A stretch of DNA of 64,000 bases from NCBI RefSeq assembly GCF_000684975.1, contig NZ_BAXZ01000006.1:186001-250000 (forward strand), given 5' to 3'. Shown in pieces: positions 49,878 to 59,023 of this stretch. Positions within the stretch are counted from its first letter, which is position 1, and the number at the start of each line of letters is the position of its first letter. Position numbers and translations under genes: made by a program. The stretch comes from Paraburkholderia acidipaludis NBRC 101816. Lineage in GTDB: Bacteria; Pseudomonadota; Gammaproteobacteria; Burkholderiales; Burkholderiaceae. Under the pieces are notes generated by a model. The model made no database searches. It had not been told where the DNA came from and was given only the letters and a program-made list of their open reading frames with translations.

Positions 49878-50855
49878 ATGAAGACCCGCACTCTCGCCGC
49901 CGCCGCCATTTCGCTGCTCGCCTTCGCAAGCACGCCGGCCTTCGCCGGATGGTCCGGCCACGGCACCGCCTACACGCCGCACGGCACCTACAACACGGCC
50001 CACTGGGGCTCGTGCGGCGGCGGCAGCTGCTCGCACGCGGGCGGCGCCGTCGGGCCGTGGGGCGGCGCCGCCACCAACACCGGCACCGTCACGCGCACCG
50101 CGCCGGGCCAGTTCTCGAACAGCGGCACCGCTGTCGGCCCGAATGGCCGCTCGGTGCAGCACTCCGGCGACACGAGCTGCGCGAGCGGCACCTGCTCGCA
50201 TACCGGCACGATGACCGGGTCCGATGGACGCACCGCCTCGACGTCGGGCAGCGTGACGCGCGACGCACCGGGACAGTATTCGTCGTCGGGCACGATCACG
50301 GGGTCGGGCGGCAATACGGTGAGCCACTCGGCGTCGACGAACTGCGCGGGTTCCACCTGCTCGCGCTCGGGCACCGCGACCGGCACGGACGGCGGCACCG
50401 TCACGCATTCGGGCAGCGCGACGCGCGTCGCGCCCGGCGTGGTGACCACCTCGGGCGGCACGACGGTCGTGCACGGCAGCACGGTAACGACAGGCGGTAC
50501 GGCCGTCGTCGCCGGCGGCACCGTGACAACGGTGGGCGTGGGCGTGGCCGTGGCGCCCGCGCCGGTGGTGGTGGCACCGCCGCCCCCCGCGACCACGGTT
50601 TATGTCGCGCCGCCCCCGCCGAAGGCTGTGGTCGTCGTTCCGCCGCCGCCGAAGGCCGTGGTCGTCGTGCCCCCGCCGCCGCCCAAGGTCGTCTACGTCG
50701 CGCCGGCCCCGCGGGTCGTGTATGTCGCGCGCCCGGTGCCGCAATCGGTCTACGTCGTGCCTCGCGGCGTCTATGTCGCGCCGGCCTCGCGCCCCGCCGT
50801 CTGGGTGCCGGCCCACTGGGCAGGCGGCGTCTGGGTGCCCGCGCACTGGAACTGA
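49878..50855 (+). CDS. Secreted repeat protein with Cys pairs and WVPAHW ends
   Basis: 325 residues from MKTRTLAAAAISLLAFAST (signal peptide, cut near AFAG). Three ~50-residue Gly/Ser/Thr repeats, each with a cysteine pair: SCGGGSCSHAG, SCASGTCSHTG, NCAGSTCSRSG. A valine/proline hinge (PPPPKAVVVVPPP, KVVYVAPAP) follows, and it ends in the doubled motif VWVPAHWAGGVWVPAHWN, a known type in Burkholderia surface proteins. Probably extracellular or outer-membrane associated; function unknown. Lies upstream of an EF-hand protein and a two-component system. Confidence 0.65.
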   Translation: MKTRTLAAAAISLLAFASTPAFAGWSGHGTAYTPHGTYNTAHWGSCGGGSCSHAGGAVGPWGGAATNTGTVTRTAPGQFSNSGTAVGPNGRSVQHSGDTSCASGTCSHTGTMTGSDGRTASTSGSVTRDAPGQYSSSGTITGSGGNTVSHSASTNCAGSTCSRSGTATGTDGGTVTHSGSATRVAPGVVTTSGGTTVVHGSTVTTGGTAVVAGGTVTTVGVGVAVAPAPVVVAPPPPATTVYVAPPPPKAVVVVPPPPKAVVVVPPPPPKVVYVAPAPRVVYVARPVPQSVYVVPRGVYVAPASRPAVWVPAHWAGGVWVPAHWN

Positions 50856-50937
50856 TCCGCAGTCCGCTTAACCGCTTTCCACCGCTTTCAACCCAACCCG
50901 GCCGGCAAGGGATGCCGGCCACCCCACGGAGAAACCC

Positions 50938-51240
50938 ATGAAGAAGATGATTGCCCTGCTCGTTTTGTGTATCGTTTCAGCAGCGGCCTCGGCCCAGGGC
51001 ATGCCGCCCCAGGGCGCCGACAATGCCCGTGTCGAACGCGCGATATCGCAGTTGCAGACGCGTTTCGCAAGCGCGAACACCACGCACGACGGCAAGCTGA
51101 CCCGCGCGCAGGCGCAGGCCGGCATGCCGATGGTGGCCCAGCATTTCGACGAGATCGACACGCAGCGGCAGGGCTACGTCACGCTGGCGCAGATCGAGGA
51201 CTTCATGCGCCAGAAGATGGCGGCCCGCCAGGGCGGCTAA
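50938..51240 (+). CDS. Small secreted EF-hand-like protein
   Basis: 100 residues with signal peptide MKKMIALLVLCIVSAAASAQ. Two helix-loop-helix-like parts: the first loop TTHDGKLTRAQ resembles an EF-hand (Thr/His replace the first acidic residues), the second DTQRQGYVTLAQ likewise. Some acidic ligands are missing, so calcium binding is uncertain. Directly upstream of the response regulator gene, which suggests a linked role in sensing. Confidence 0.65.
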   Translation: MKKMIALLVLCIVSAAASAQGMPPQGADNARVERAISQLQTRFASANTTHDGKLTRAQAQAGMPMVAQHFDEIDTQRQGYVTLAQIEDFMRQKMAARQGG

Positions 51241-51280
51241 AACCAGGCACAACCAGGCACAATCAGGCGCGACCAGACGT
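51241..51280 (+). repeat. 10-base tandem repeat before the response regulator
   Basis: Four consecutive 10-base units: AACCAGGCAC, AACCAGGCAC, AATCAGGCGC, GACCAGACGT, decaying from left to right, in the 56-base gap between the EF-hand gene and the response regulator. They fall in the untranslated leader near the ribosome site, with 10-base helical periodicity. Confidence 0.6.
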
Positions 51281-51296
51281 TGCCAGGAGACCACCG

Positions 51297-52010
51297 ATGG
51301 AGCAGGCCAGCAGGATCGTCGTGCTCGACGACGAAGCAGAGTTACGCAACATGCTGCAACGCTTCCTGAGCGGCCACGGCTTCCAGGTGCGCGCGGTGGC
51401 GGACGGCAAGAAGCTCGACCGCCTGCTGCAGCGCGAACCCTACGATCTGCTCGTGCTCGATCTGATGATGGAGCCCGAGGACGGGCTGACCGTCTGCAGG
51501 CGTCTGCGCGCCGAAGGACAGACGCTGCCCATCCTCATGCTCACGGCGAAGGGCGACGCCGCCGACAAGGTCGTCGGCCTCGAAACCGGCGCCGACGACT
51601 ACCTCGCCAAACCCTTCCTTCCCGACGAACTCATCGCGCGCATCCGCGCGCTGCTGCGCCGCCAGAAGATGGCGGCGGGCGAGCCGACCGTGACCTCGCA
51701 AATGCTGCGTTTCGGCGATTTCACCTTCGATGTCGGCAAGCAAACGCTCATGCGCGACGGCCGGCCTGTCGAGGTGCATTCGGCGCAGATGCTCCTGCTG
51801 CACGCACTGGGATCGTCGCCGAACCGCGCCGTGAGCCGCGAAAACCTGCTGGCCCGCGCGCGAGGCCGCGACCATGACGCGCTCGACCGCAGCGTGGACG
51901 TCCAGATCCTGCGGCTGCGCCAGATTGTCGAAGACGATCCGGCGAAGCCGCGCTTCATCAAGACGGTCTGGGGCATCGGCTACATGCTCGTGGCCGGCGT
52001 CGACGCGTGA
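51297..52010 (+). CDS. OmpR-family response regulator
   Basis: 237 residues. Receiver with the acidic pocket in VVLDDEAELR, phosphorylated Asp in DLLVLDLMM, and KPF switch lysine; C-terminal winged helix (DVQILRLRQIVEDDPAKPRFIKTVWGIGYML). Partner is the histidine kinase that starts in a TGATG overlap at 52010. Confidence 0.9.
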   Translation: MEQASRIVVLDDEAELRNMLQRFLSGHGFQVRAVADGKKLDRLLQREPYDLLVLDLMMEPEDGLTVCRRLRAEGQTLPILMLTAKGDAADKVVGLETGADDYLAKPFLPDELIARIRALLRRQKMAAGEPTVTSQMLRFGDFTFDVGKQTLMRDGRPVEVHSAQMLLLHALGSSPNRAVSRENLLARARGRDHDALDRSVDVQILRLRQIVEDDPAKPRFIKTVWGIGYMLVAGVDA

Positions 52011-53356
52011 TGCGCGCCACGCTCCCGCGCTCGCTGCTCGCGCGCAATATCGCGCTGCTGGTGATCCTCGTCGCGCTCGCGCAGGTGTGCTCGCTCGCCG
52101 TGCTGCTGCATTTCGTGCAGCGCCCGCGCATCGAGCGCGCCTCGACCATTTTCGCCGACTACGTGATGCTGCTGGACGGCGCGATTGCGGGCATGCCGCC
52201 CGCCGAAGGGCGCGCCGCCGCCGCGCGCCTTCACGCCCAGCGCGACCCGCCGCCCGCGATTCCCCCACAGGCGCCCAGCCTCCTGAACTTCTTCCGCACG
52301 TGGCAGCGCGAAGTTTTCGTCGCGCAACTGCGGCGCCATCTGCCCGCCGACATGCCCGTGCAATGGCAGGGCGGCGCCGATCAGCGTCTGTGGATCCGCC
52401 TGCACGCGGCGGGCGAGCCCGCGTGGATGCCCATGCCGATGGTGCCCGACACGCAGGCGGCCGGCCTCATGACGACGCTCGCCCTCTCGCTCGTGCTCGC
52501 CCTGCTCGCGGCCCTGACCGGCTATCTGATCCAGTTGCACCTGAACCGTCCGCTGGCCGAGCTCGCGCGCGCGGCGCGCCGCCTGAGCGCGGGCGAAACC
52601 CCGCCGCCGCTGCCCACCGACGGCCCCACCGAGATCGCCCAGGTGAGCCGCGCGTTCAACCAGATGACCGAGGCGCTGCAGCAGGCCGAAACCACGCGCG
52701 CGCTGATGCTGGCCGGCGTGTCGCACGACATCCGCACGCCGCTCACGAAGCTGCGCCTCGCCATCGCCATGGCCCTGCCGCGCGGCACGAACGATGCACT
52801 GGTGGCCTCGTCGGAAAGCTATCTCGATCGAATCGACACGATCCTGCAGCAATTCATGGACTACGCGGGCAGCGGCGAGCGCGAGCCGCCCCAGGTGGCG
52901 GACATCAATGCGCTGACAGGGCAGCTCGTCGCGGATTTCGTGGGGCTGGGGCACGAATTCGAGTTCGAGGAAGGCCCGATTCCGCCGTTTGCCTTCCGTC
53001 CCGTCGCCGTGATGCGCCTGATCATGAATCTCATGCAGAACGCCGTCGCCTATGGGCGCAGCGGCCTCCTCGTGCGCACCTGGGCCGCGCACGGCGCCGC
53101 GCACGTGGCCGTGTGCGACCGCGGCAGCGGCATCGGCGCCGCCGAACTCGAACGGCTGAAGGCGCCGTTCAGCCGGGGCACGAATGCGCGCACGCACTCG
53201 GGCGGCACCGGCCTCGGGCTCGCGATCGTCGATCGCATCGCGCGCCTGCACGGCGGCTCGCTCACCTTCCGCGACCGCGACGGCGGCGGCCTCGAAGCGC
53301 TCGTCGTCCTGCCGCTCGACCCGCCCGCCGCGCCGCCCGGCATGCCGCGCGCCTGA
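52010..53356 (+). CDS. EnvZ-like sensor histidine kinase
   Basis: 448 residues. Two membrane helices flank a periplasmic domain; HAMP (LNRPLAELARAARRLSAGE), H-box AGVSHDIRTPLTKLRL, N-box LIMNLMQNAVAYG, G-boxes DRGSGIG and GGTGLGLAI. Membrane sensor of the pair; signal unknown. A GTG three bases earlier is an alternative start. Confidence 0.9.
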   Translation: MRATLPRSLLARNIALLVILVALAQVCSLAVLLHFVQRPRIERASTIFADYVMLLDGAIAGMPPAEGRAAAARLHAQRDPPPAIPPQAPSLLNFFRTWQREVFVAQLRRHLPADMPVQWQGGADQRLWIRLHAAGEPAWMPMPMVPDTQAAGLMTTLALSLVLALLAALTGYLIQLHLNRPLAELARAARRLSAGETPPPLPTDGPTEIAQVSRAFNQMTEALQQAETTRALMLAGVSHDIRTPLTKLRLAIAMALPRGTNDALVASSESYLDRIDTILQQFMDYAGSGEREPPQVADINALTGQLVADFVGLGHEFEFEEGPIPPFAFRPVAVMRLIMNLMQNAVAYGRSGLLVRTWAAHGAAHVAVCDRGSGIGAAELERLKAPFSRGTNARTHSGGTGLGLAIVDRIARLHGGSLTFRDRDGGGLEALVVLPLDPPAAPPGMPRA

Positions 53357-53602
53357 ACGCCGCCAGGTTTGCGCACGACCGTTCCGGTGACATGAATCGA
53401 CATAATTTGCGCGTGGCGCGATCGCGCGCACCCCCTCATACTTGCGCCTGAGCGTTGCGAAACGAAGCCGGCCCGAACGGCCCGCAAGCGTCGAGCAACG
53501 CTCCCCGATAGTTCGCAATCCTGATTACATGGCGAGTATCGGAAACCGGTCGGCACCCCGTCGGCAACCCCTAATCGCTCCACTCAGGCAACGGACATCG
53601 AC

Positions 53603-54367
53603 ATGAACACCTCCCTCCACTCCCTCGTCGTCAAGGCCAGGCGTCTCGCGGGCACGGCGCTGATCGCAGGCTCCATCTTCAGCGCGGGCTGCGCCTCGGC
53701 CATGCCCGTCATGCAGTCGACCGGGCCGGTGCCCGCGGCGAAGGCCGAAATCGTCTACGTGTACGCATTCGACGCCGCGGCCGACCAGGTCAAGCTCGAC
53801 GACAACGGCCTGATCCAGAAGCTCATGTCGTCGGCAAACGGCACCTCGGCCGCGCAGCAGCAACTGCAGACGGCGCTCAAGGCGCGCGAGCAGCTCGCCG
53901 ACGCCATCGTGCACCAGCTCCAGTCGATGGGTGTGCCCGCCATGCGCGTGGACGGCCCGGCTCCCAACGGCCGCAACGCGCTCATCATCGAAGGTCAGTT
54001 CGAGAAGATCGACGCGGGCAATCGCCGCCGCCGCATCGTGATCGGCCTCGGCGCGGGCAAGAGCGAAGTGGAGGCCACGGTGGCGGTGCTCTATCGGCCC
54101 GCCTATGGCGCGCCGCAGCCGCTCGCCACGTTCTCGGCGAGCGCCGACAGCGGCCACATGCCCGGCATGGCGGAAACGGCGGGCGTCGGCGCGGCGGCGG
54201 GCCAGATCGCCACGTCGGCGGCCGTGAGCGGCGGCCTGCACGGCGTGTCGGAGACGAAGGGTGACACCGTTTCGTCCGACACGGCCAAGCTCGCGAAGAA
54301 CATCGCGAAGCAGCTCGCCGCGGCGAGCGCGAAGAACGGCTGGCTCGCCGGCGTCACGGCAAGCTAA
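53603..54367 (+). CDS. DUF4410-type lipoprotein
   Basis: 254 residues. Lipobox around IFSAGC, then the DUF4410-like pattern: VYVYAFDAAADQVKLDD, LADAIVHQLQSMGVPAMRV, RRIVIGLGAGKSEVEATVAV. Outer-membrane-linked protein of unknown role. Its stop overlaps the hpnR stop by 4 bases (convergent). Confidence 0.75.
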   Translation: MNTSLHSLVVKARRLAGTALIAGSIFSAGCASAMPVMQSTGPVPAAKAEIVYVYAFDAAADQVKLDDNGLIQKLMSSANGTSAAQQQLQTALKAREQLADAIVHQLQSMGVPAMRVDGPAPNGRNALIIEGQFEKIDAGNRRRRIVIGLGAGKSEVEATVAVLYRPAYGAPQPLATFSASADSGHMPGMAETAGVGAAAGQIATSAAVSGGLHGVSETKGDTVSSDTAKLAKNIAKQLAAASAKNGWLAGVTAS

Positions 54368-55908
54368 CCGGTGCCCATGCGCGTTTCGTCGACGAACTTC
54401 TCGGTGGCGTCGTCGATCCCGCGGCCCCGGCGGCCCATGGGCCCGTGAATGAAGATGGCTTTCATATCGACGCGCGCCTCGCCGTTCATCGCGGGCGGCG
54501 GCGCCATCTCGTAGCGCACTGCGCGCTCGTGGTCGGCCATCTGCAGGCGCGGGTCGAACACCGAATTGAAGCGCCACAGCATCCGCACGAAGTTCGTCTG
54601 CCCATGTGCAAGGAGGTGCGCGGCCTGGCCCGCCGCGCCGCGCAGCGCGGTCCAGCCCAGGTGCTTGCGGTTGAGCACCTGCTGCGTGCGCACGAGCTCC
54701 GCATAGAACTCCGGCAACGGCAGGCGCGTCGGCACGACCGCGTGCTGGATGTCGTAGAGGCGGTAGTCGAGGCTCGTGAGGCGCCGCGATTCGTGCTGCC
54801 AGTTCTCGGTGCCCGGATAGGGCGTGTTCACGCTGATGTTCACGATCTCCGGAATCTCGAGACACCACTGGCGGATCGTCTCGAAGCGCTCGCGGTCCCA
54901 GTCGGGGTCGGCGATCAGGTTGATCGCGACTGTGATGCCGAGCGAGCGCGCGAACTCCAGCGCCTCGAAATTGCGGTCGAGGCTGATGCGCTTGCGAAAC
55001 GCCTTGAGCCCTTCCTCGTCGATCGCCTCGAGGCCGAGAAACATGTACTTGAGCCCGAGCCCCTGCCATTGCCGGAAAACGTCCTTGTTGCGCAGCAGAA
55101 CGTCGCCGCGCGTTTCGAGGTAATAGCGCTTGCGGATGCCGCGCCGGCGGATCGCTTCGGCAATCGCCATGCCGTGCTCGGCGTGGACGAAGGCCACGTC
55201 GTCCACGATGAACACGCCGGGCTCGCGCAGCGCAGCCAGTTCCTCGACCACGACCTCGGGGCTGCGGATGCGATAACTGCGGCCGTAGAACGTCCATGCG
55301 CTGCAGAAGGTGCAGTCCCACGGGCAGCCGCGCGCGAACTCGACGGACGCGCACGGATCGAGCGTGCCGATGAAGTATCGGCGGCGGTGCCGCAGCAGGT
55401 CGCGCGCGGGACGCACTGTATCGAGATCTTCGACGAAGCGCGGCGGCGGCCCCGATCCGTCGCGCGTGAGCACGCCCGGCACCGCGAGCAGATTGCCGCC
55501 GCTCGCCACCGCTTCGAGCAAGGCCGCCACCGAAGCCTCGCCTTCGCCGCGCAGCACGCAGTCGATCGCGCCCGCCGCGTGGCGCAGCAGATCGCCGGCG
55601 GTGAACGAGACGCTATGGCCGCCCACGAAGACGAAGCACGCCGGCAGCACCGCCTTCACGGCTTTCGAGAGATCGATGATTTCGGGAATATTGGCCAGGT
55701 AATTGCCGGAAAAGCACAGCGCCTCGGGCCGGAACGCGCGCAGCGTGCGCATGAGGTCGGCATGCGTGTCGGCCTGCAGGTCGACGAGGCGCACTTCGTG
55801 GCCCGCCTCGCGCGCCGCGCCTGCCACCGATTCGAGGCCGAGCGGTTCGAGCCGCAGGAATACGCGCGTATACATCAGACCGCTCGGATGAACAGCAAGC
55901 AATCTCAT
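54364..55908 (-). CDS. hpnR: Hopanoid C-3 methylase, B12-binding radical SAM enzyme
   Basis: 514 residues. N-terminal cobalamin-binding domain (MRLLAVHPSGLMYTRVFLRL, VFVGGHSVSFTAGDLL), radical-SAM Cys motif in GCPWDCTFCSAW, then the C-terminal HpnR part (MADHERAVRYEMAPPPAMNG). Adds a methyl group at C-3 of hopanoids using SAM and cobalamin. Perfect AAGGAGG ribosome site before the start at 55908. Confidence 0.83.
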   Translation of the reverse strand: MRLLAVHPSGLMYTRVFLRLEPLGLESVAGAAREAGHEVRLVDLQADTHADLMRTLRAFRPEALCFSGNYLANIPEIIDLSKAVKAVLPACFVFVGGHSVSFTAGDLLRHAAGAIDCVLRGEGEASVAALLEAVASGGNLLAVPGVLTRDGSGPPPRFVEDLDTVRPARDLLRHRRRYFIGTLDPCASVEFARGCPWDCTFCSAWTFYGRSYRIRSPEVVVEELAALREPGVFIVDDVAFVHAEHGMAIAEAIRRRGIRKRYYLETRGDVLLRNKDVFRQWQGLGLKYMFLGLEAIDEEGLKAFRKRISLDRNFEALEFARSLGITVAINLIADPDWDRERFETIRQWCLEIPEIVNISVNTPYPGTENWQHESRRLTSLDYRLYDIQHAVVPTRLPLPEFYAELVRTQQVLNRKHLGWTALRGAAGQAAHLLAHGQTNFVRMLWRFNSVFDPRLQMADHERAVRYEMAPPPAMNGEARVDMKAIFIHGPMGRRGRGIDDATEKFVDETRMGTG

Positions 55909-56122
55909 GGAGCCTCCTTGCGATGTGCCTGAACGGTCGCACGGGCCGAGGGCCGCCGCGCGAGTGCGCAAGAAACGCGCCTGCGCCCCCGGCATCCTAC
56001 TGCACGGCATTTCCGTGCGAGTCTACGCGCGTTCACGGCCCGGCGTCCCGCCGCCGCGGACCCGGCACGGATGGGGCGGCGGTTGGCAACGGCGGCGCGT
56101 TTGGTAGACTCGTCGCCATCCA

Positions 56123-57142
56123 TTGCACCCCGCCCCCATCGTGCCCGCCACACCGTCTCTGCCCCGTTTGCTCGCGGAAATCCGCGCCTGCCGAATCTGC
56201 GCCGAAAGCTTGCCGCTCGGCCCGCGCCCGGTCGTGCAGGCAGGCCCGGGCGCGCGACTTTTGATCGTGGGGCAGGCGCCCGGCGCCAAGGTTCACGCCT
56301 CGGGTGTCCCCTGGGACGACGCGAGCGGCGAGCGCCTGCGCGACTGGCTGGGTATCGACCGCGCGACCTTCTACGACGCCTCGCAAGTCGCGCTCGTGCC
56401 GATGGGCTTCTGCTACCCGGGACGCGCCGCCGACGGCGACAACCCGCCGCGTCCCGAATGCGCGCCGCTGTGGCACGCGCGCCTGCTGGCCCAATTGCCC
56501 GACATCCGTCTCACGCTGCTCGTCGGCCAGTACGCGCAGCGCGCGTTCCTTGGCGCACGGCGCAAGGCCTCGCTGACCGAAACCGTCGAGCATACCCGCG
56601 ATTACCTGCCCGACTATTTGCCGCTGCCGCACCCGTCACCGCGCAACCTGCCCTGGCTCAAGCGCCACAGCTGGTTCGCGCACGACGTGCTGCCGGCGCT
56701 GCGCGAGCACGTGGCGGCAGCGCTGGCGCTTTCGCGCCCTTCCCCCACCGAACGCCCCTCGGGAGACCGCACCATGAGCAAGCCGATCATCGACATCCAG
56801 CGCGTCTACGATCCGCCGCCCACCGGCAATCACGCATGCTTCCTCGTCGACCGGCTCTGGCCGCGCGGCATCCGCAAGGAGGCGCTCGCGCACGTGCAGT
56901 GGCTCAAGGAAGTCGCGCCGAGCACGGCGCTGCGGCAGTGGTTTCATCAGGATCCGACGCAATGGGACACGTTCGAGCAGCGCTACGTGGCGGAACTCGA
57001 CGCGAATCCCGCCGCCTGGCAGCCGCTCGCCGAAGCCTGCGCGAAGGGGCCGGTCGCCCTGCTCTACGGTTCGCGCGACGTCGAACACAATCACGCGATC
57101 GTGCTGCGCGACTATCTGCTGAAAAAACTCAAGCGCAAGTAA
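56123..57142 (+). CDS. Uracil-DNA glycosylase-like protein fused in frame to DUF488
   Basis: 339 residues in one frame. Residues 1-~205: UDG superfamily (LLIVGQAPGAKVHASGVPWDD, HPSPRNLPWLKRHSWF). From ~218: DUF488 (IIDIQRVYDPPPTGNHACFLVD, RLWPRGIRKE, LYGSRDVEHNHAIVL). No stop separates them, but the DUF488 part has its own ATG at 56774 with a GGGAG ribosome site, so it may also be made alone. The start is uncertain (TTG at 56123 or GTG at 56140). Likely a fusion of two usually separate genes. Confidence 0.75.
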   Translation: MHPAPIVPATPSLPRLLAEIRACRICAESLPLGPRPVVQAGPGARLLIVGQAPGAKVHASGVPWDDASGERLRDWLGIDRATFYDASQVALVPMGFCYPGRAADGDNPPRPECAPLWHARLLAQLPDIRLTLLVGQYAQRAFLGARRKASLTETVEHTRDYLPDYLPLPHPSPRNLPWLKRHSWFAHDVLPALREHVAAALALSRPSPTERPSGDRTMSKPIIDIQRVYDPPPTGNHACFLVDRLWPRGIRKEALAHVQWLKEVAPSTALRQWFHQDPTQWDTFEQRYVAELDANPAAWQPLAEACAKGPVALLYGSRDVEHNHAIVLRDYLLKKLKRK

Positions 57143-57257
57143 ATTTCGGTAAAAGCGTCCTGGCAACGGCAGCGCTCCGAAGGGACCCGATCTGCTACCG
57201 TAATGGCTGACAGCGCAACGATCTTCGAGCCATTCCCCCCTCTACGGAGCAACTGCG

Positions 57258-57989
57258 ATGCGCAAGCAGCTTGTCGGTGCAATGCTTGCCGGTCTCGCCG
57301 GCACCTTCCTGGTCCCGGCACCGGCGTACGCCCAAAGCCAGGCCATCACGAGCATGACCGTGAATCTCTATGCGGGCCCGGCGGGCGACTACCCCGTCGT
57401 CGCGCAGGTACCGGGCGGCGTGCAGATGGCGGTGATGGGCTGCGTCGCGGGCTATAGCTGGTGCGACGTGAGCCTGCCCGGCCTGCGCGGCTGGGTATAC
57501 GGCGGCTATCTGAACTATCCGTATCAGGGCAGTCCCGTTCCGCTCCTCAACTACGGCGCCACCATCGGCCTGCCTGTCGTCACGTTCTCTATCGGCGCCT
57601 ACTGGGGCAGCTATTATCGCGACCGCCCCTGGTACGGCAACCAGTCCCGCTGGATGCGGCACCCGCCGCCGCGGCCCGCGCCCCCGCCGGGTCCGCGTCC
57701 TCCCTCGCACGGCGGAAGGCCGCCGCCGCACGGTGGGGGTTCGGGTCACAACGGCCACCGGCCTCCGGGAGCGGGATCGGGCCCGGGCGGCCGACCGCCC
57801 GGCGCCGGCCCGGGGCACCGTCCGCCGGGGGGACAACCCGGCGCGGGCGGCGGGCGCCCGCCTGGGGGGAACTCCGGCGGCAGCTCGGGCGGGCGGCCGC
57901 CCGGCGGTGGCGGAAGGCCGCCGGGGGGTGGCGGCAGTGGCAGTGGCGGTGGCGGCGGGGGTGGCGGCAGGCCGCCGGGCGGCGGCTGA
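57258..57989 (+). CDS. Secreted SH3-domain protein with RPPGGG-rich tail
   Basis: 243 residues. Signal peptide (MRKQLVGAMLAGLAGTFLVP), bacterial SH3 domain (MTVNLYAGPAGDYPVVAQVP... WCDVSLPGLRGWVYGGYL), then a long Pro/Gly/Arg-rich disordered tail of RPPGGG-type repeats. SH3b domains often bind cell wall. The tail is GC-saturated and repetitive. Convergent with the barrel gene. Confidence 0.75.
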   Translation: MRKQLVGAMLAGLAGTFLVPAPAYAQSQAITSMTVNLYAGPAGDYPVVAQVPGGVQMAVMGCVAGYSWCDVSLPGLRGWVYGGYLNYPYQGSPVPLLNYGATIGLPVVTFSIGAYWGSYYRDRPWYGNQSRWMRHPPPRPAPPPGPRPPSHGGRPPPHGGGSGHNGHRPPGAGSGPGGRPPGAGPGHRPPGGQPGAGGGRPPGGNSGGSSGGRPPGGGGRPPGGGGSGSGGGGGGGGRPPGGG

Positions 57990-58042
57990 TCGTCGGTCGG
58001 GCGATCCCGGTTTGCCTCCTGCCGAGCCTCGCGGCGGCAACC

Positions 58043-59023
58043 TCAGAAGCGGTAGCCGATACCGCCCAGGATCACGTCGGTATCGCGGCTATAGCGCGTC
58101 ACCACCCGGTTCCAGGTGACGCGCGCAGCCCAGTGCTGCGTTACGCGGTAAGACGCCGATACCGAAACGAGGCCGGAGAGGATCCCGTCGCCCGTATCGC
58201 GATCGTCGCCGTTGCGGCCATGATGGATGGCCGCATAAAGGCCCGCGCCAAAGCCGAGCGTGAGCTGGTCGTCGAGGAACGCGCGCGTGAGCCAGAGCTG
58301 GGCCGTGGCGCCGTCGCGCCGTGCATCGATGCCGTTGCCTTCGTGCAGGTAGCCGATCGTCGCATCGACGAAATGCCAGAGCCCGCGGCGATATTCGATC
58401 GATTCCGCCGCCGAAGTCTGCGACTGGAGGCTGTTGAGGATCGTCTCCCCGGCCATCAGCGTAATCTCGTTGTTCGTGACATTGTGCGTGCGCGGCAGGG
58501 CCCAGTCGCGCGGCCCCGGCGTGTCGGGCGCGTCGAGTTGATAGCCGATACCGAGCAGCAGCGCGGTCGTCGACGGCCCGTTGCTCACCTGCACGCGGTT
58601 CAGTTGCAGATTCGCCGTCATCCGGTTCGACGCATACCAGGTCGCACGCGCGCTGTAGACCACGCCCCAGCCATGCGTATTCGAGTAGCCGAGCCCTTGT
58701 GCGGCGGCCTCCGTGTCGAAGTATCGATAAGGCCCCACGCCGAGCGCGAGCACGATGCGCCGTTGCGCGAGCGGCAGGCGGAACCAGCCCTGGATCGCCT
58801 GGCCGTCGCGGTGATGGTCGGGAATGTGGCCTTCGTTGAGCCAGTCGATGCTGGCCGCGAAATACTCACCGAAACCCTCGGTGTAGTCCATCGCCCAAGA
58901 GTACGTATGGTTGGAGCCGCTTCTCAGTCCCCCGCCGTAGAGCGAGAACTCCTGCGCGCGCAACGGGCTGGAGCCGACCGCGAGCGCTGCTGCGGCAAAT
59001 GCGAGAGTCCAGTTTTTCTTCAT
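58043..59023 (-). CDS. Outer-membrane beta-barrel protein
   Basis: 326 residues from MKKNWTLAFAAAALAVG (signal peptide). Alternating amphipathic strands and a C-terminal aromatic residue (GGIGYRF) mark an outer-membrane barrel. Contains EYFAASIDWLNEGHI and HFVDATIGYLHEGNG, which repeat a strand-loop pattern. Specific family not recognised; could be a porin-like or lipid-related protein. Confidence 0.7.
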   Translation of the reverse strand: MKKNWTLAFAAAALAVGSSPLRAQEFSLYGGGLRSGSNHTYSWAMDYTEGFGEYFAASIDWLNEGHIPDHHRDGQAIQGWFRLPLAQRRIVLALGVGPYRYFDTEAAAQGLGYSNTHGWGVVYSARATWYASNRMTANLQLNRVQVSNGPSTTALLLGIGYQLDAPDTPGPRDWALPRTHNVTNNEITLMAGETILNSLQSQTSAAESIEYRRGLWHFVDATIGYLHEGNGIDARRDGATAQLWLTRAFLDDQLTLGFGAGLYAAIHHGRNGDDRDTGDGILSGLVSVSASYRVTQHWAARVTWNRVVTRYSRDTDVILGGIGYRF

